Shown: positions 25,825-35,008, counted from the stretch's first letter. The stretch is DNA of 64,000 bases from JAKQDH01 sp029558835 (GCA_035356615.1 DAOQSN010000032.1:1-64000); one strand, 5' to 3'. A program made the numbers and translations. Notes: a model not told the origin generated them from the sequence alone.

Positions 25825-26277
25825 TCAGCCGTGGCCTTCGTCTCGCGGTCGCCAGGAGCGTCGCTGTTTGACCTCGCCGCGGCGGGTCTTGTCCGCGAGC
25901 CGGCGTCGCTTCTGGCCGGCGGACACGGCCGTCGGCCGCCGGTGCTTCGGCACGGTCAGCGCCTGCTCCAGCAACTCGACGAACCGGGCGACGGCGGCCG
26001 CGCGATTGGCGGCCTGGGTCCGGTGGCGCTGGGCGGAAACGTGCAGAACGCCGTCTCGATTGATCCTGCTGCGCAGCCGGTCCGCCACCCGTCGTTTCTG
26101 CTCGTCCGTCAGTGACGGGCTGCCGCGCAGGTCGAATCGGAGGGTCACGCGGGTGCTCAGCTTGTTGACGTTCTGCCCGCCGGGCCCGGCCGACCGGCTG
26201 TACTCGAACTGCAACTCCTCGGCCCGGATGTGGACCAGACGACCGATCTCGATCAATGGGGCCGACCCGCCAACCAT
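25825..26277 (-). CDS. arfB: ArfB/YaeJ-like peptidyl-tRNA hydrolase (ribosome rescue)
   Basis: 150 aa from ATG 26277 (MVGGSAPLIEIG). The catalytic GGQ motif stands in SAGPGGQNVNKLSTRV, as in class I release factors, and the protein lacks the codon-recognition domains, so it is a single-domain factor. The C-terminal 45 residues are Lys/Arg-rich (AGQKRRRLADKTRRGEVKQR), as in the ArfB tail that enters the empty mRNA channel of stalled ribosomes. It hydrolyses peptidyl-tRNA on non-stop complexes. Converges with the alcohol dehydrogenase gene, 22 bp apart. Confidence 0.92.
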   Translation of the reverse strand: MVGGSAPLIEIGRLVHIRAEELQFEYSRSAGPGGQNVNKLSTRVTLRFDLRGSPSLTDEQKRRVADRLRSRINRDGVLHVSAQRHRTQAANRAAAVARFVELLEQALTVPKHRRPTAVSAGQKRRRLADKTRRGEVKQRRSWRPRDEGHG

Positions 26278-26600
26278 GCCGTTGAATCCCAGACCGGCCT
26301 GCCAGTGTACGCAACACCGGCGGTGGGGACAGTCCCCGCTGCGGTCGGCGGCCAGCCGTTGGGGACCCCCGTCGGCGGGGTCCCTTCGCCGCACCCGCCT
26401 GCAAGGACTGGGGAAATGATCGCTATCCCCGGTACGCTCGCGGACCGATATGACCACAAGCTATGCGGTTATCGGTCGGCGGGTCCACCCGTGCGAGCCG
26501 AGCCGCAGGGGTGCTCCAGCGTTAGCGGCGCCGAAGTTCAGGCTTCGCCGCCCACCGGGATCGCCTTGTGAAATCGCTTCCCTGCACGAGGAGCCTCAGC

Positions 26601-26762
26601 ATGGCCAGACTCACGATGAACCTCTATCTCGCACTGCTGATCGTCGCCCTGGCGACGGACACTCTGCTCGCCGCCGGTATCGGCCCCTTCAGCTTCAACT
26701 TCGCCAGCGGCGCCATGACCTCTCTGGTGCTGTTGCCTCTGCAACTTGCGGGTTGCCTGTAA
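26601..26762 (+). CDS. Small hydrophobic protein of unknown function
   Basis: 53 aa (MARLTMNLYLALLIVALATD...). GAGGAG lies 7 nt before the ATG. The peptide is almost entirely hydrophobic with two likely membrane segments (LYLALLIVALATDTLLAAGI and SGAMTSLVLLPLQLAGCL). No family recognised. The good ribosome binding site and composition argue for a real gene, but it is short. The gene-free stretch before it (26278-26600) shows nothing else. Confidence 0.45.
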   Translation: MARLTMNLYLALLIVALATDTLLAAGIGPFSFNFASGAMTSLVLLPLQLAGCL

Positions 26763-26863
26763 CATCGCCCACCACTGCCTGACCACCGCGGGCTTGGCAC
26801 CATCCTCCTGGGGTGTGCGACGCCACACCTCGTGTGCCCCCAAGGGGCCGAGGGAAGCAAACG

Positions 26864-26894
26864 GGGCCGCGGGACTTGGAAGTCTCCGCGGCCC
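26864..26894 (-). terminator. Strong hairpin, probable terminator of the barrel gene
   Basis: GGGCCGCGG (26864-26872) pairs with CCGCGGCCC (26886-26894), and the inside GACTT/AAGTC also pairs. On the minus strand it is followed by CGTTTGCTTCC. It lies between the small hydrophobic gene and the convergent barrel gene and could serve both. Confidence 0.5.
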
Positions 26895-26971
26895 ATGTTG
26901 TGCAACTGCGATGGCAGCCGCCTCGCGCAGTTCAAGCCCTGTCGCGTGCTGCGGTTAGCGGATCGGCTCGG

Positions 26972-27991
26972 CTACCCGCCAAAGCTGTAGCCCAGTGCGA
27001 CGCCGCCGAAGAACTCATCCTTGATGATCCCGTTGTTCTCCGGGTTCCCCAGGGCGTCGCTGAAATACAGCAGCCCGGAGAGCCTCATTGTGCCCCAGCG
27101 CGCCGGAATGCGCAGCAACTCCGTAAGGTCATAGCTGACATCGAGCCCCCAGAGCATGTTGCCCAGACGCGTCGTCTTGCCGTCGGGGTCGCCGGCAAAT
27201 TCACGGTAGTAGTTGTGATCGACTCCCAGCGTCCAACTGGGGGTAACGGTCAGCTTGTCAAAGACCGGGAACTCGTGATTGAGGCCGAACTCGATCCAGG
27301 CGGCGTTACCCGCTGCGATCCCCGTGTCGTGGAACACCGCCAGCGACGGGTTGAGCACGCCGGCATCGTTCTGGGGCCACAGCCACTTCCACAGCCAAGC
27401 GTCGTTGTGCTCAAACTTCACGAACCACTCGTTGGTGGTGTCGTCCTTGTCGTTGCCAGGGAAGGGATCCCTTTTGAGCAGCGTGGAGAGATTGGCGAAG
27501 TCGTAGAAGGTCCAGCCCAGCGTGAAGTCCGTTTCGATCGCCCGCAGGGGGTACTTCCAGTAGACGGTGTAGTCGATTTCCTGGAGGTTCTGCCCGCCCT
27601 CGATGGGGTTAAGCTTCTCCTGCCCGGCGTACCACTCGAACCACGTGGCGAAGCCCAGGTGTCCCCAGGTGCCCGGGTCATGCCCGAACAGCTTCGCCAA
27701 GTCCATGCCCAGATCAACGTTCAACTGGTGATTGAGATCCTCGCGGCCCTCGCCCGGATATTCCGAGTAGTTGATACCGCGGAAGATGTAGTCCGACATG
27801 ACCGTGTAGGTCAGATCGAACGTGGCCGGGCACTTCGACTCCGAGGGGGCCACCTTCGTCTCCGTCACCTTGATGTCCGTGCGCTCGGCAACGGTCTCGC
27901 CCTGCTGGGCCAGCGCTTGTCCGCTCCCAACCATCAAGGCGATCGCCACTGCCAGAACCGGTCCGCAAAGCCAAACTCTTGCCAGCATCAT
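26972..27991 (-). CDS. Outer-membrane beta-barrel protein
   Basis: 339 aa from ATG 27991, with AGGAG 6 nt upstream. The Sec signal peptide (LCGPVLAVAIALMVGSGQALA) is followed by a short linker and then regularly alternating amphipathic strands rich in Tyr, Trp and Phe (FDLTYTVMSDYIFRGINYSE; WGHLGFATWFEWYAG; DFTLGWTFYDFANL; AAWIEFGLNHEFPVF). It ends in a strand finishing GVALGYSFGG. YTVMSDYIFRGI resembles the first strands of TorF-type putative porins. Substrate unknown. It is the second gene after a small secreted protein 79 bp upstream, same strand, likely one operon. Confidence 0.82.
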   Translation of the reverse strand: MMLARVWLCGPVLAVAIALMVGSGQALAQQGETVAERTDIKVTETKVAPSESKCPATFDLTYTVMSDYIFRGINYSEYPGEGREDLNHQLNVDLGMDLAKLFGHDPGTWGHLGFATWFEWYAGQEKLNPIEGGQNLQEIDYTVYWKYPLRAIETDFTLGWTFYDFANLSTLLKRDPFPGNDKDDTTNEWFVKFEHNDAWLWKWLWPQNDAGVLNPSLAVFHDTGIAAGNAAWIEFGLNHEFPVFDKLTVTPSWTLGVDHNYYREFAGDPDGKTTRLGNMLWGLDVSYDLTELLRIPARWGTMRLSGLLYFSDALGNPENNGIIKDEFFGGVALGYSFGG

Positions 27992-28070
27992 GTGTCTCCT
28001 GAAGGGACCGAGCCGGTGTCCGCACCGGTCGCGGGCACGCGGCCGCGGCCTGAGAACAGCGATTTCACAA

Positions 28071-28253
28071 TTACCCGAGGCCGTCCACGATCGGCGCCAG
28101 AACGTAGTTGGAGATGGCCGTCTGGACGGCCGCGTTAAGCGTCCACTCGTATTGCTGGTACCAGAAGTTATTGGGCACGCAGTTGCCGGGGAACCCCAGG
28201 AGGCAGGCGCCACACAGCGCACCCAGGAGTTTCCGGCGAATCCTCTTGCTCAT
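28071..28253 (-). CDS. Small secreted protein of unknown function
   Basis: 60 aa. AAGGAG lies 7 nt before the ATG. A basic start and hydrophobic helix (KRIRRKLLGALCGACLLGFPG) form a signal peptide; the short mature part (NCVPNNFWYQQYEWTLNAAV...) is aromatic. The Cys after PGN could be a lipidation site, but LGFPGNC is not a standard lipobox. Precedes the barrel gene in the same orientation and may assist or co-localise with it. Confidence 0.6.
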   Translation of the reverse strand: MSKRIRRKLLGALCGACLLGFPGNCVPNNFWYQQYEWTLNAAVQTAISNYVLAPIVDGLG

Positions 28254-29043
28254 CGTTGGTCTCCTTAAGACGACGCCGGCGCCAACCCTTGTGCTGCCGA
28301 GCGTCGCTGCCGTCTGTCTTCGGATTGAGCCCCTGCGTCTCTCTGACCGCTGCCGAGACGCGGCACCCGCTTGGGATCAGCATTATATCGGCGTCCCGAG
28401 GATGGCAACGCCAGCATCCCGACCGTTTCGGGTGTGCCCGCGCTTACATACGGCACGGCGACGCCGTTCGTTCGCCGTTATCGGGCCACGACTCTCGATT
28501 CGCAATGCACGTGCATAAACCAGCTTCCGAACTGTAGCTTGCCGCCTGATTGCAGGCCCAGTGCCCATCGTACGGTGCCGCTGACGGCAACATGGCTGCG
28601 TCTGCCGTGTGGGGAACCAGGGGGTGGGCGAAAGGCTGCGCGGGGGCACCGGGTGGCGGGTATGCCCGTTGCCCTTGTGGCCGGCGCCGCGGACCGGCGG
28701 TCTCGTGACAGAGGCAATGATACCCGGCCGGGAAAGTGGGCATTCTGTGTCACGATCTGTCACACGTGCGGCGGGGCGACTGGGTGGGCAGAGGCGTTGT
28801 CGCGCCGCGTGCGGGCCCCGCCGGACGTTGAGTCCGAGAACGACCCGCCCCGCGGAATGCGACGGGGACCGCGCCGCGAAAGCCCAACCCAGTGGCGAGA
28901 TTCTCCGATGACAGGCGAGCGCTCATGTCTGCGACCGGCTGTCCGAGTCCCGGCTCCGGCTCAGGCGCCGGAAGCGCCAGCGCGGCGATGCGCCGACAAG
29001 TGAACACGAACAGGGCACTTCCAAGAAACGAGGCGAGGATACG
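28254..29043. other. Gene-free region before the chemotaxis cluster
   Basis: No credible gene, RNA or repeat is seen in about 790 bp. Several open frames exist in all phases, but none has a ribosome binding site or recognisable protein. It probably carries the divergent promoters for the small secreted protein and cheW. A GCCGACAA at 28992-28999 resembles a flagellar sigma28 -10 box, without a matching -35. Confidence 0.4.
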
Positions 29044-29607
29044 ATGGCAACCACATTGATGAAGGAACCGAAGACCTCGGCGACGCAGACCACGCAGGCC
29101 CAGCACAGCATGGGCGGCAAGTACCTGACGTTCAAGCTGGCCAACGAGGAATACGGCGTGGAAATCCTCAAGGTCCGCGAGATCATCGGGATGATGGACA
29201 TCACCGCGGTCCCGCGTATGCCTACCTACATGAAGGGAGTCATCAACCTGCGCGGCAAGGTGATCCCGGTGATCGACCTGCGGCTGAAGTTCGCGCTGGA
29301 GGAAATGGCGCACACCGAGGAGACCTGCATCATCGTTGTGGATGTGGGCAAAGAGGTGGGGATCATCGTGGACACGGTATCGGAAGTGCTCGACATCCCC
29401 GGCGGCAACATCGAGCCACCGCCGGCGATGGGCGGCGACGTGGACACGACCTTCATCCTCGGCATGGGCAAGGTGGGCGACGCCGTTAAGATCCTGCTGG
29501 ACATCGACAAAGTGTTGACGGGTGACGAACTCGCGGACGTGGCTTCGGTGGTACGCAGCGCGGCGCAGGTGAGTGAAGCCGGGGCGCCCGTCGAGACCCC
29601 GGTGTAA
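29044..29607 (+). CDS. cheW: Chemotaxis adaptor CheW (first copy)
   Basis: 187 aa. CheW couples receptors to CheA in the signalling array. The SH3-like fold is recognisable from KYLTFKLANEEYGVEILKVREIIG, then MKGVINLRGKVIPVIDLR and CIIVVDVGKEVGIIVDTVSEV, ending KILLDIDKVL. The N-terminal 20 residues and C-terminal 25 residues are extra. It is first in the chemotaxis cluster; 301 bp containing a GAGAGCGA/TCGCTCTC hairpin (29641-29679) separate it from cheA, so it may be a separate transcript or under attenuation. A second CheW follows cheA and is 60-70% alike by eye. Confidence 0.95.
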   Translation: MATTLMKEPKTSATQTTQAQHSMGGKYLTFKLANEEYGVEILKVREIIGMMDITAVPRMPTYMKGVINLRGKVIPVIDLRLKFALEEMAHTEETCIIVVDVGKEVGIIVDTVSEVLDIPGGNIEPPPAMGGDVDTTFILGMGKVGDAVKILLDIDKVLTGDELADVASVVRSAAQVSEAGAPVETPV

Positions 29608-29908
29608 CCAGCCCGGAGTGTAATGGGGTTGCGATGGGTAGAGAGCGATCGTGCGCGCCGACCGCGCAGGGTCGCTCTCGTCGTGCGCCGGGAGGAGGCC
29701 CGGGCGGGGATGGCGCTCCGGCGGTGGCGCAAGGTGTTCGCGAGGCTTAAAGACCGCAGCCCCGATAACGACGGTGCACTTCCAGTCGAGCGACGGCCCG
29801 GAAGGGACCCGTGTTGCTGCGGTGGGGTCGGTTTTTCGCCGATCAGCAAACTAGATCAAATCGTGACCACGGTTCGCAGGGTCGGCGTTCTTGCACGCGA
29901 GACCGCAG

Positions 29909-32578
29909 ATGAGTAGCAAAGTACCTCAGTGCCGAGATGCACGCGAATTGGCGGCCCGTCTTGTCCAGACGGCCGGCACCGTTCAGAAGGACGACCTGAG
30001 CCTGCTGGCCAAGATGCACGGTTGGTGTGACGCGTTGCTGCAGGCCGGCGACGCGCTGGCCCAGGCGGGCGCCGTCGAAACGGCGACGGCCTTGTCCAGG
30101 CTGCTGGAAGCTCTGATTCTCAACGAAGTGCCGGATGCTGACGCTGCCCTGACGGAGACTGTCGCCACGACGATGTGCTTGGGTGAGCAGTTGGGCGTGT
30201 CCGCTTCCGATGCGCCGCCGTGCCCGACGCCGAAGGCGTCCGGCGGCACCGGCAAGGCAAAGGTGCAGCCGGAGGCGCAAGGTGTCGTCGCGGCTCCCGC
30301 GGGGGCGAGTGCCTCTGCGGAATCGCCGCGCCTGCCGGTCGCGGCTACGCCTGGGGCCGAAGCACCCCAGCCGTTGACCGCGGGGCCGGAACGCGACGCG
30401 GCGCAATTCGCTGAACTCGCCGTGACCTCCCCGGCACCGGCCGAGGAGGCCGTGATCGAGGCGGTGGGAGAGAGCCCGAGCCCGGCCGCGCGGACGGAGA
30501 CGCCGTACGAGCAGACTCCGCTGCGCATCGACCCGAAGGAGCAGGAGTTCGTCCTGGCGTTCACCGAGGAGGCCCGGGAGCACATCGAGGCGATCGAGGC
30601 TGCCCTGCTCGAGGTGGAGCGCGAGCCGGGCAACACCAAGCGAATTGATGATCTATTCCGGCCGTTCCACACCATCAAGGGCATGGCCGGCTTCCTGAAT
30701 CTGCGGGACGTCAACTGCCTGACGCACGAGGTGGAGACCCTGCTGGATCAGGGGCGGAAAGGCAAGCGAACCGTAACGCCGGGGCTGATCGACCTGGTCT
30801 TCAGCGTCGTGGACATCGTGAAGGCACAGGTGGCGGCCGTCGCGGCGCATCTGGCGGAGCCGAAGGGGGAGGTGGTGCCGCAACCGCCGGTTGCTCAGAT
30901 GATCGAGCGGCTGCGGGACGTGGTGGCGGGACGGGCCGAGCTTAGCGCCCGGGCCGAGGAGGCCGGCAGCGCCGCCCTGCGCGTCGGCGAGAACCTCGTC
31001 GAGCAAGGGGCCGTCGCCCAAGAGGTGGTGGACTTCGCTCTCCAGATGCAAGCCCAGGGGGCGACGCCGCAGAAGACAGGGGAGTTGCTGGTGGAGATGG
31101 GGGCGGTCACCGCCAAGCAGGTCGACAAGGCCATCCGTGTCCAGACCCAAGCGGCCGCCTCCCCGGCCGCTGCTCCGCCGGCGACGGTGGCGTCAGCCAA
31201 GGTCGGGGCCGCGGCCACACCCGCGGCGGCACCCGTCGAGCAGTCCATCCGCATCGACACCGCCAAACTCGACGCCCTCGTGGACATGGTCGGCGAGCTG
31301 GTGATCGCTCAGACCCTGGTCAGCGCCAACCCGAGCGTCGCCCAGAGTCAGAAGCTCGGCAAGGACGTCAGCCAGGTTACCAAGATCATCCGCGACGTGC
31401 AGGAAACGGCCATGGGCATGCGGATGGTGCCCATCGGCGGCACCTTCCAGAAGATGGCCCGCCTGGTACGCGACGTGTCGCGCAAGGCCGGCAAGCAGGT
31501 CGAACTGACCATCGCCGGCGAGGACACCGAGCTCGACAAGAACGTCATCCAGCAGATCAGCGATCCGCTGATCCACATGGTGCGGAACGCGGTGGACCAC
31601 GGCGTCGAGGCGCCGGAGGTCCGGCGCGCCGCCGGCAAACCCGAGGTGGGTCGGGTGCACCTGGCGGCCTTCCACCACGCCGGCAACATCGTCATCGAGA
31701 TCAGTGACGACGGGAAGGGACTCGACCCGCAGGTGCTCGTGGCCAAGGCGATGGAGAAGGGAATGGTGCAGCCGGGCGAGGAACTGACCGAGCAGCAGGC
31801 GTTCCACCTCGTTTTCGCGGCCGGGTTCTCCACCGCGGCGCAGGTGACCGACATCTCCGGGCGGGGAGTCGGCATGGACGTCGTCAAGCGCAACATCGAG
31901 CAACTGCGCGGCAAGGTCGAGATCGCGTCCGAGAAGGGTGAAGGCAGCACCTTCTCGATCCGTCTGCCGCTGACCCTCGCCATCATCGACGGGATGGTGG
32001 TGAAGGTGGCGGAGGAGCGGTTCATCATTCCGACCATCGGCATCGAGCAGGCCCTGCGTCCCGTGCCGCAACAGATCACGAGCGTGCAGCACCGCGGCGA
32101 CGTACTGAACGTGCGCGGGCGGCTGATCCCGCTGGTGCAGCTCGGGGCGTTGTTCCGAATGACCGGGCGCGTCGACCCGTGCGAGGCCATGGTAGTGATC
32201 GCCAGTTCCGACGCGGGTCCGGTGGGGCTGGTGGTCGAGGAGCTGATCGGGCAACAGCAGGTAGTCATCAAGAGCCTCGGAGCGCGCTTCGAGGGGCTGC
32301 GAGGAATCAGCGGGGCCGCCATTCTGGGCGATGGTCGGGTGGGCCTGATCCTGGAAACGTCGGGTCTGGCCGTGCACTACCATGAGATGCACCTGGCGCA
32401 GGAGAAGGACGCGACTGCCCGTAACGTGCGGGTGACCATCCCGGCGCCGGCTGCCGAGCAGCCCGCGGGCGGGCGTGAGGAAACTCCCAGTTGGACCGTT
32501 GACGACAGTGGCGCCGACGCGGCCGGCTCGGCGGGCGAGCCTGAGCGCCAGACGGAACTCGTCGGCGCCGGAACGTAG
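29909..32578 (+). CDS. cheA: Chemotaxis histidine kinase CheA with unusual P2-region domain
   Basis: 889 aa from ATG 29909. An N-terminal helical stretch (1-100) and a long Ala/Pro-rich linker (100-205) precede the Hpt/P1 domain with phospho-acceptor H254 (FRPFHTIKGMAGFL). Where a CheY/CheB-binding P2 domain is expected there are two related 24-residue motifs at 358-412: RVGENLVEQGAVAQEVVDFA and KTGELLVEMGAVTAKQVDKA, like the MshEN/GspE-N motif. P3 dimerisation (KLDALVDMVGELVIAQTLV), the ATPase with N box HMVRNAVDHG and G boxes SDDGKGL and GRGVGMDVV, and a C-terminal CheW-like P5 domain follow. Autophosphorylates and feeds CheY and CheB. An alternative TTG start lies at 29891. Confidence 0.95.
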   Translation: MSSKVPQCRDARELAARLVQTAGTVQKDDLSLLAKMHGWCDALLQAGDALAQAGAVETATALSRLLEALILNEVPDADAALTETVATTMCLGEQLGVSASDAPPCPTPKASGGTGKAKVQPEAQGVVAAPAGASASAESPRLPVAATPGAEAPQPLTAGPERDAAQFAELAVTSPAPAEEAVIEAVGESPSPAARTETPYEQTPLRIDPKEQEFVLAFTEEAREHIEAIEAALLEVEREPGNTKRIDDLFRPFHTIKGMAGFLNLRDVNCLTHEVETLLDQGRKGKRTVTPGLIDLVFSVVDIVKAQVAAVAAHLAEPKGEVVPQPPVAQMIERLRDVVAGRAELSARAEEAGSAALRVGENLVEQGAVAQEVVDFALQMQAQGATPQKTGELLVEMGAVTAKQVDKAIRVQTQAAASPAAAPPATVASAKVGAAATPAAAPVEQSIRIDTAKLDALVDMVGELVIAQTLVSANPSVAQSQKLGKDVSQVTKIIRDVQETAMGMRMVPIGGTFQKMARLVRDVSRKAGKQVELTIAGEDTELDKNVIQQISDPLIHMVRNAVDHGVEAPEVRRAAGKPEVGRVHLAAFHHAGNIVIEISDDGKGLDPQVLVAKAMEKGMVQPGEELTEQQAFHLVFAAGFSTAAQVTDISGRGVGMDVVKRNIEQLRGKVEIASEKGEGSTFSIRLPLTLAIIDGMVVKVAEERFIIPTIGIEQALRPVPQQITSVQHRGDVLNVRGRLIPLVQLGALFRMTGRVDPCEAMVVIASSDAGPVGLVVEELIGQQQVVIKSLGARFEGLRGISGAAILGDGRVGLILETSGLAVHYHEMHLAQEKDATARNVRVTIPAPAAEQPAGGREETPSWTVDDSGADAAGSAGEPERQTELVGAGT

Positions 32579-32588
32579 GAGGCAGACC

Positions 32589-33077
32589 GTGCCAGCGATT
32601 GCTGACCATCCCCCTGTCGACGTGAACAGCAGCCCCGGCGCGGACCTGGGCGGCAAGTACCTGACGTTTGCCCTGGACCGCGAGGAGTACGGCGTATCCG
32701 TGCTCAAGGTACGCGAGATCATCGGCATACAGGACATCACCAAGGTGCCGCAGACGGCCGCCTTCGTGGAGGGCGTGATCAATCTGCGCGGCAAGGTGAT
32801 TCCGGTGATCGACCTGCGTGCCCAGTTCGGACTGCCCCGGATGCAGTACAACGAGGAGACCTGCATCATCGTCGTCGACGTGGGGGACATGGTGGGCATC
32901 ATCGTCGACACGGTGCGCGAGGTGCACAACATCCCGGCGAGTGCGATTGAGCCACCGCCGACACTGGGAGCGGAAGGGAAGCAGGACTACTTCCTGGGCA
33001 TGGCCAAGGTAAAGGACGACGTCAAGATTCTGCTGGACATCGACCGGGTACTGAAGGCCGAGAAGCTGATCCAGTAG
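32589..33077 (+). CDS. cheW: Chemotaxis adaptor CheW (second copy)
   Basis: 162 aa from a GTG at 32589 with AGGAGG 6 nt upstream; the frame is open before it but overlaps cheA. Core features match the first CheW: GGKYLTFALDREEYGVSVLK, EGVINLRGKVIPVIDLR, CIIVVDVGDMVGIIVDTVRE and KILLDIDRVL. It begins 10 bp after the cheA stop, so the two are co-transcribed. Two CheW proteins around one CheA suggest array variants or different receptor partners, but no receptor gene is in the window. Confidence 0.93.
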   Translation: MPAIADHPPVDVNSSPGADLGGKYLTFALDREEYGVSVLKVREIIGIQDITKVPQTAAFVEGVINLRGKVIPVIDLRAQFGLPRMQYNEETCIIVVDVGDMVGIIVDTVREVHNIPASAIEPPPTLGAEGKQDYFLGMAKVKDDVKILLDIDRVLKAEKLIQ

Positions 33078-33210
33078 GGCGGGTTCCACCCGCCGCAGGT
33101 TGGATCATCCCGGCGGGCAGAGCCGGCCCCACGGGGGCCGCAGACAGCCGGCGGTACGGCGACCGAGCGAAACGCAGCGTGGATATCGCAGTTCGCAACC
33201 GGATACGAAC

Positions 33211-33687
33211 GTGAACATCGTCGTTGACATTGCGGACCTCGCGGTGACGGCGGACCCGGCGGCCTGCCTGATCACGCACTCGTTGGGCAGTTGCATCGGC
33301 GTGACGATCTGGGACGCGGAGGCGCACGTGGGTGGGATGATTCACTACATGCTGCCGGAGTCCGCGCTGTCGCCCGCGAAGGCGAAGGCCCAGCCGGCGA
33401 TGTTCGGCGACAGCGGGGTGCCCGCGTTATTCCGGGCGGCCTACGAGCTGGGGGCCAACAAGAAGCGCCTGGTAGTCAAAGTGGCGGGCGGCTCCTCGCT
33501 GCTGGACGACAAGGGGACGTTCAACATCGGAAAACGCAACTACGTCATGCTCCGCAAGATGTTCTGGAAGAACAACATCCTCATCGACGGCGAGGACGTG
33601 GGCGGGCAGATCAGCCGGACCCTGCGGCTGGAGGTGGGAACGGGACGGGTGACGATCAAGACGCGCGACGGGGAGAAGGAATTATGA
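33211..33687 (+). CDS. cheD: Chemoreceptor glutamine deamidase CheD
   Basis: 158 aa from GTG 33211. CheD deamidates receptor Gln residues and in some systems is regulated by CheC or CheX. The catalytic Cys-His-Thr arrangement is visible: THSLGSCIGVTIWD supplies the Cys, GGMIHYMLPES the His. The later KVAGGSSLL and NIGKRNYVMLRKMFWKNNI are typical of the family. The stop codon overlaps the start of the HDOD gene (ATGA), so they are coupled. A CheX-like gene lies three genes downstream. Confidence 0.93.
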   Translation: MNIVVDIADLAVTADPAACLITHSLGSCIGVTIWDAEAHVGGMIHYMLPESALSPAKAKAQPAMFGDSGVPALFRAAYELGANKKRLVVKVAGGSSLLDDKGTFNIGKRNYVMLRKMFWKNNILIDGEDVGGQISRTLRLEVGTGRVTIKTRDGEKEL

Positions 33688-34568
33688 TCAAGGCCAGCGA
33701 GATCCTGGAACGCGCCCAGGCGTTGCCGCCCCTGCCGGGAACCGCGGTCCGCCTGATGCAGGTCATCAACGACCCGCGCAGCACGGTCGACCAGATCGTG
33801 GAGGTCATCAAGTTCGACCAAGCGGTCACCGGGCAGGTGTTGCGCATCTGCAACTCGGCGTACTTCGGGCTCGCCCGCAAGGTGACGTCGCTTTCCGATG
33901 CCATGGTGCTGCTGGGCACCATGAAGGTCCTGCAACTGGTCATGTCGGTGCACGCCAAGGTGCTGCTGGCGAAGGAGCAGACGGGCTACGGGCTGGCGCC
34001 GGGCATCCTGGGCAAGCATTCGATGGCGGTGGCGATCGCGTCGGCCGCCTTCGGGCAGCGCTTCAATCTGCCGAACGTCAACCTGGCGTTCACGGCCGGC
34101 CTGCTGCACGACATCGGCAAGGTGGTCCTGAATCAGTACGTGGGCGAGGAGTTTGCCGAGATCATCCGCCGCGTTACCCAGCGGCGGGTCACCTTCGCCG
34201 AGGCTGAGCAGGAGGTGCTGGGGTTCTCGCACGAGCAGATTGGCGCCATGGTGGCGGAACGCTGGGAGCTGCCTGAGCCCATCGTGCGGTGCATCCGCTA
34301 CCACCATACGCCCGCCGCCTTGGACCCGCCCGACGCCCTGGTGGACGCGGTGTATCTGGCCAACAGCGTCTGCCTGCTGCTGGGGATCGGGATCGGGGAA
34401 GATGGATTGCATTACCGGGCGGACCAGCAGGTCATGGACCGGCACGGTCTGCACGAGGCGAACCTGGAGGAGACCGGTCTGGCTACACTTGCGGACGTCC
34501 GGCGGGTGGAGGAGGTCTTCACCCGCGAGGCCGCGGCGACGACCGCAGCCGAGCCCGTCGCCAGTTAG
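33684..34568 (+). CDS. HDOD-domain signalling protein
   Basis: 294 aa from ATG 33684, overlapping the cheD stop. The HDOD domain covers about residues 5-205: LPPLPGTAVRLMQVINDPRS, QVLRICNSAYFGLARKVTSL, LLGTMKVLQLVMSV, FTAGLLHDIGKVVLNQY and GFSHEQIGAMVAERWELPEP. It has the helical fold of HD phosphohydrolases; some of the HD ligands appear (HDIGK), but the family is generally considered non-catalytic. HDOD proteins are often embedded in chemotaxis and motility operons and act as scaffolds or regulators. No GGDEF or EAL domain is attached. Confidence 0.9.
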   Translation: MIKASEILERAQALPPLPGTAVRLMQVINDPRSTVDQIVEVIKFDQAVTGQVLRICNSAYFGLARKVTSLSDAMVLLGTMKVLQLVMSVHAKVLLAKEQTGYGLAPGILGKHSMAVAIASAAFGQRFNLPNVNLAFTAGLLHDIGKVVLNQYVGEEFAEIIRRVTQRRVTFAEAEQEVLGFSHEQIGAMVAERWELPEPIVRCIRYHHTPAALDPPDALVDAVYLANSVCLLLGIGIGEDGLHYRADQQVMDRHGLHEANLEETGLATLADVRRVEEVFTREAAATTAAEPVAS

Positions 34569-34579
34569 GGGAGACGCCG

Positions 34580-35008
34580 ATGTCTCACAACGTATTGATC
34601 GTAGATGACTCAGCCACCATCCGGCAGATGGTCAGGAAGGTCATGCAGATGGCCGGCCTGGACGTCGGCGAGGTGTACGAGGCCGCCAACGGCATCGAGG
34701 CGCTCGCCCAACTGGCGGACCGCGACGTCGATGTCATCCTGGTGGACATCAACATGCCTACCATGAACGGCATCCAACTGCTCACCCGCATGAAGCAGAA
34801 TGCCCGCCTCAAGGACATCCCCATCGTGATTGCCTCGACCGAAGGCAGCAAGCAGCGCATCGACCAGATGAAGGAGTTCGGCGCCTCCGGCTACGTCCGC
34901 AAACCGTTCCAGCCCGAGCAGTTGCGCGACGTCCTGGCGCCCATCCTGGGAGTATCCAGCCATGCAGCAGCAGCAGCAGACGGCAACGCTGACGACGGTC
35001 TTTTCTGA
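34580..35008 (+). CDS. cheY: Chemotaxis response regulator CheY
   Basis: 142 aa. Single receiver domain with acidic pair D9/D10 (LIVDDSATIRQMVRK), phospho-acceptor D56 (DVILVDINMPTMNG), the Thr of VIASTEGS and the Lys of YVRKPFQPEQ. Carries the signal from CheA to the flagellar motor. A GGGAG lies before the ATG. The 14-residue C-terminal tail (SHAAAAADGNADDGLF) is extra and arises from overlap with the next gene: a CAG triplet run is read as Ala here and as Gln in the following frame. Confidence 0.95.
   Translation: MSHNVLIVDDSATIRQMVRKVMQMAGLDVGEVYEAANGIEALAQLADRDVDVILVDINMPTMNGIQLLTRMKQNARLKDIPIVIASTEGSKQRIDQMKEFGASGYVRKPFQPEQLRDVLAPILGVSSHAAAAADGNADDGLF

Noticed and set aside
29738..29768. 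TTAAAG...CCCGATAA as a sigma28 promoter of cheA
   Set aside because: Spacing between the two parts is about 9 bp instead of 15.
29623..29916. 97-codon frame between cheW and cheA
   Set aside because: Arg-rich, spans a hairpin, has no ribosome binding site, and resembles no protein.
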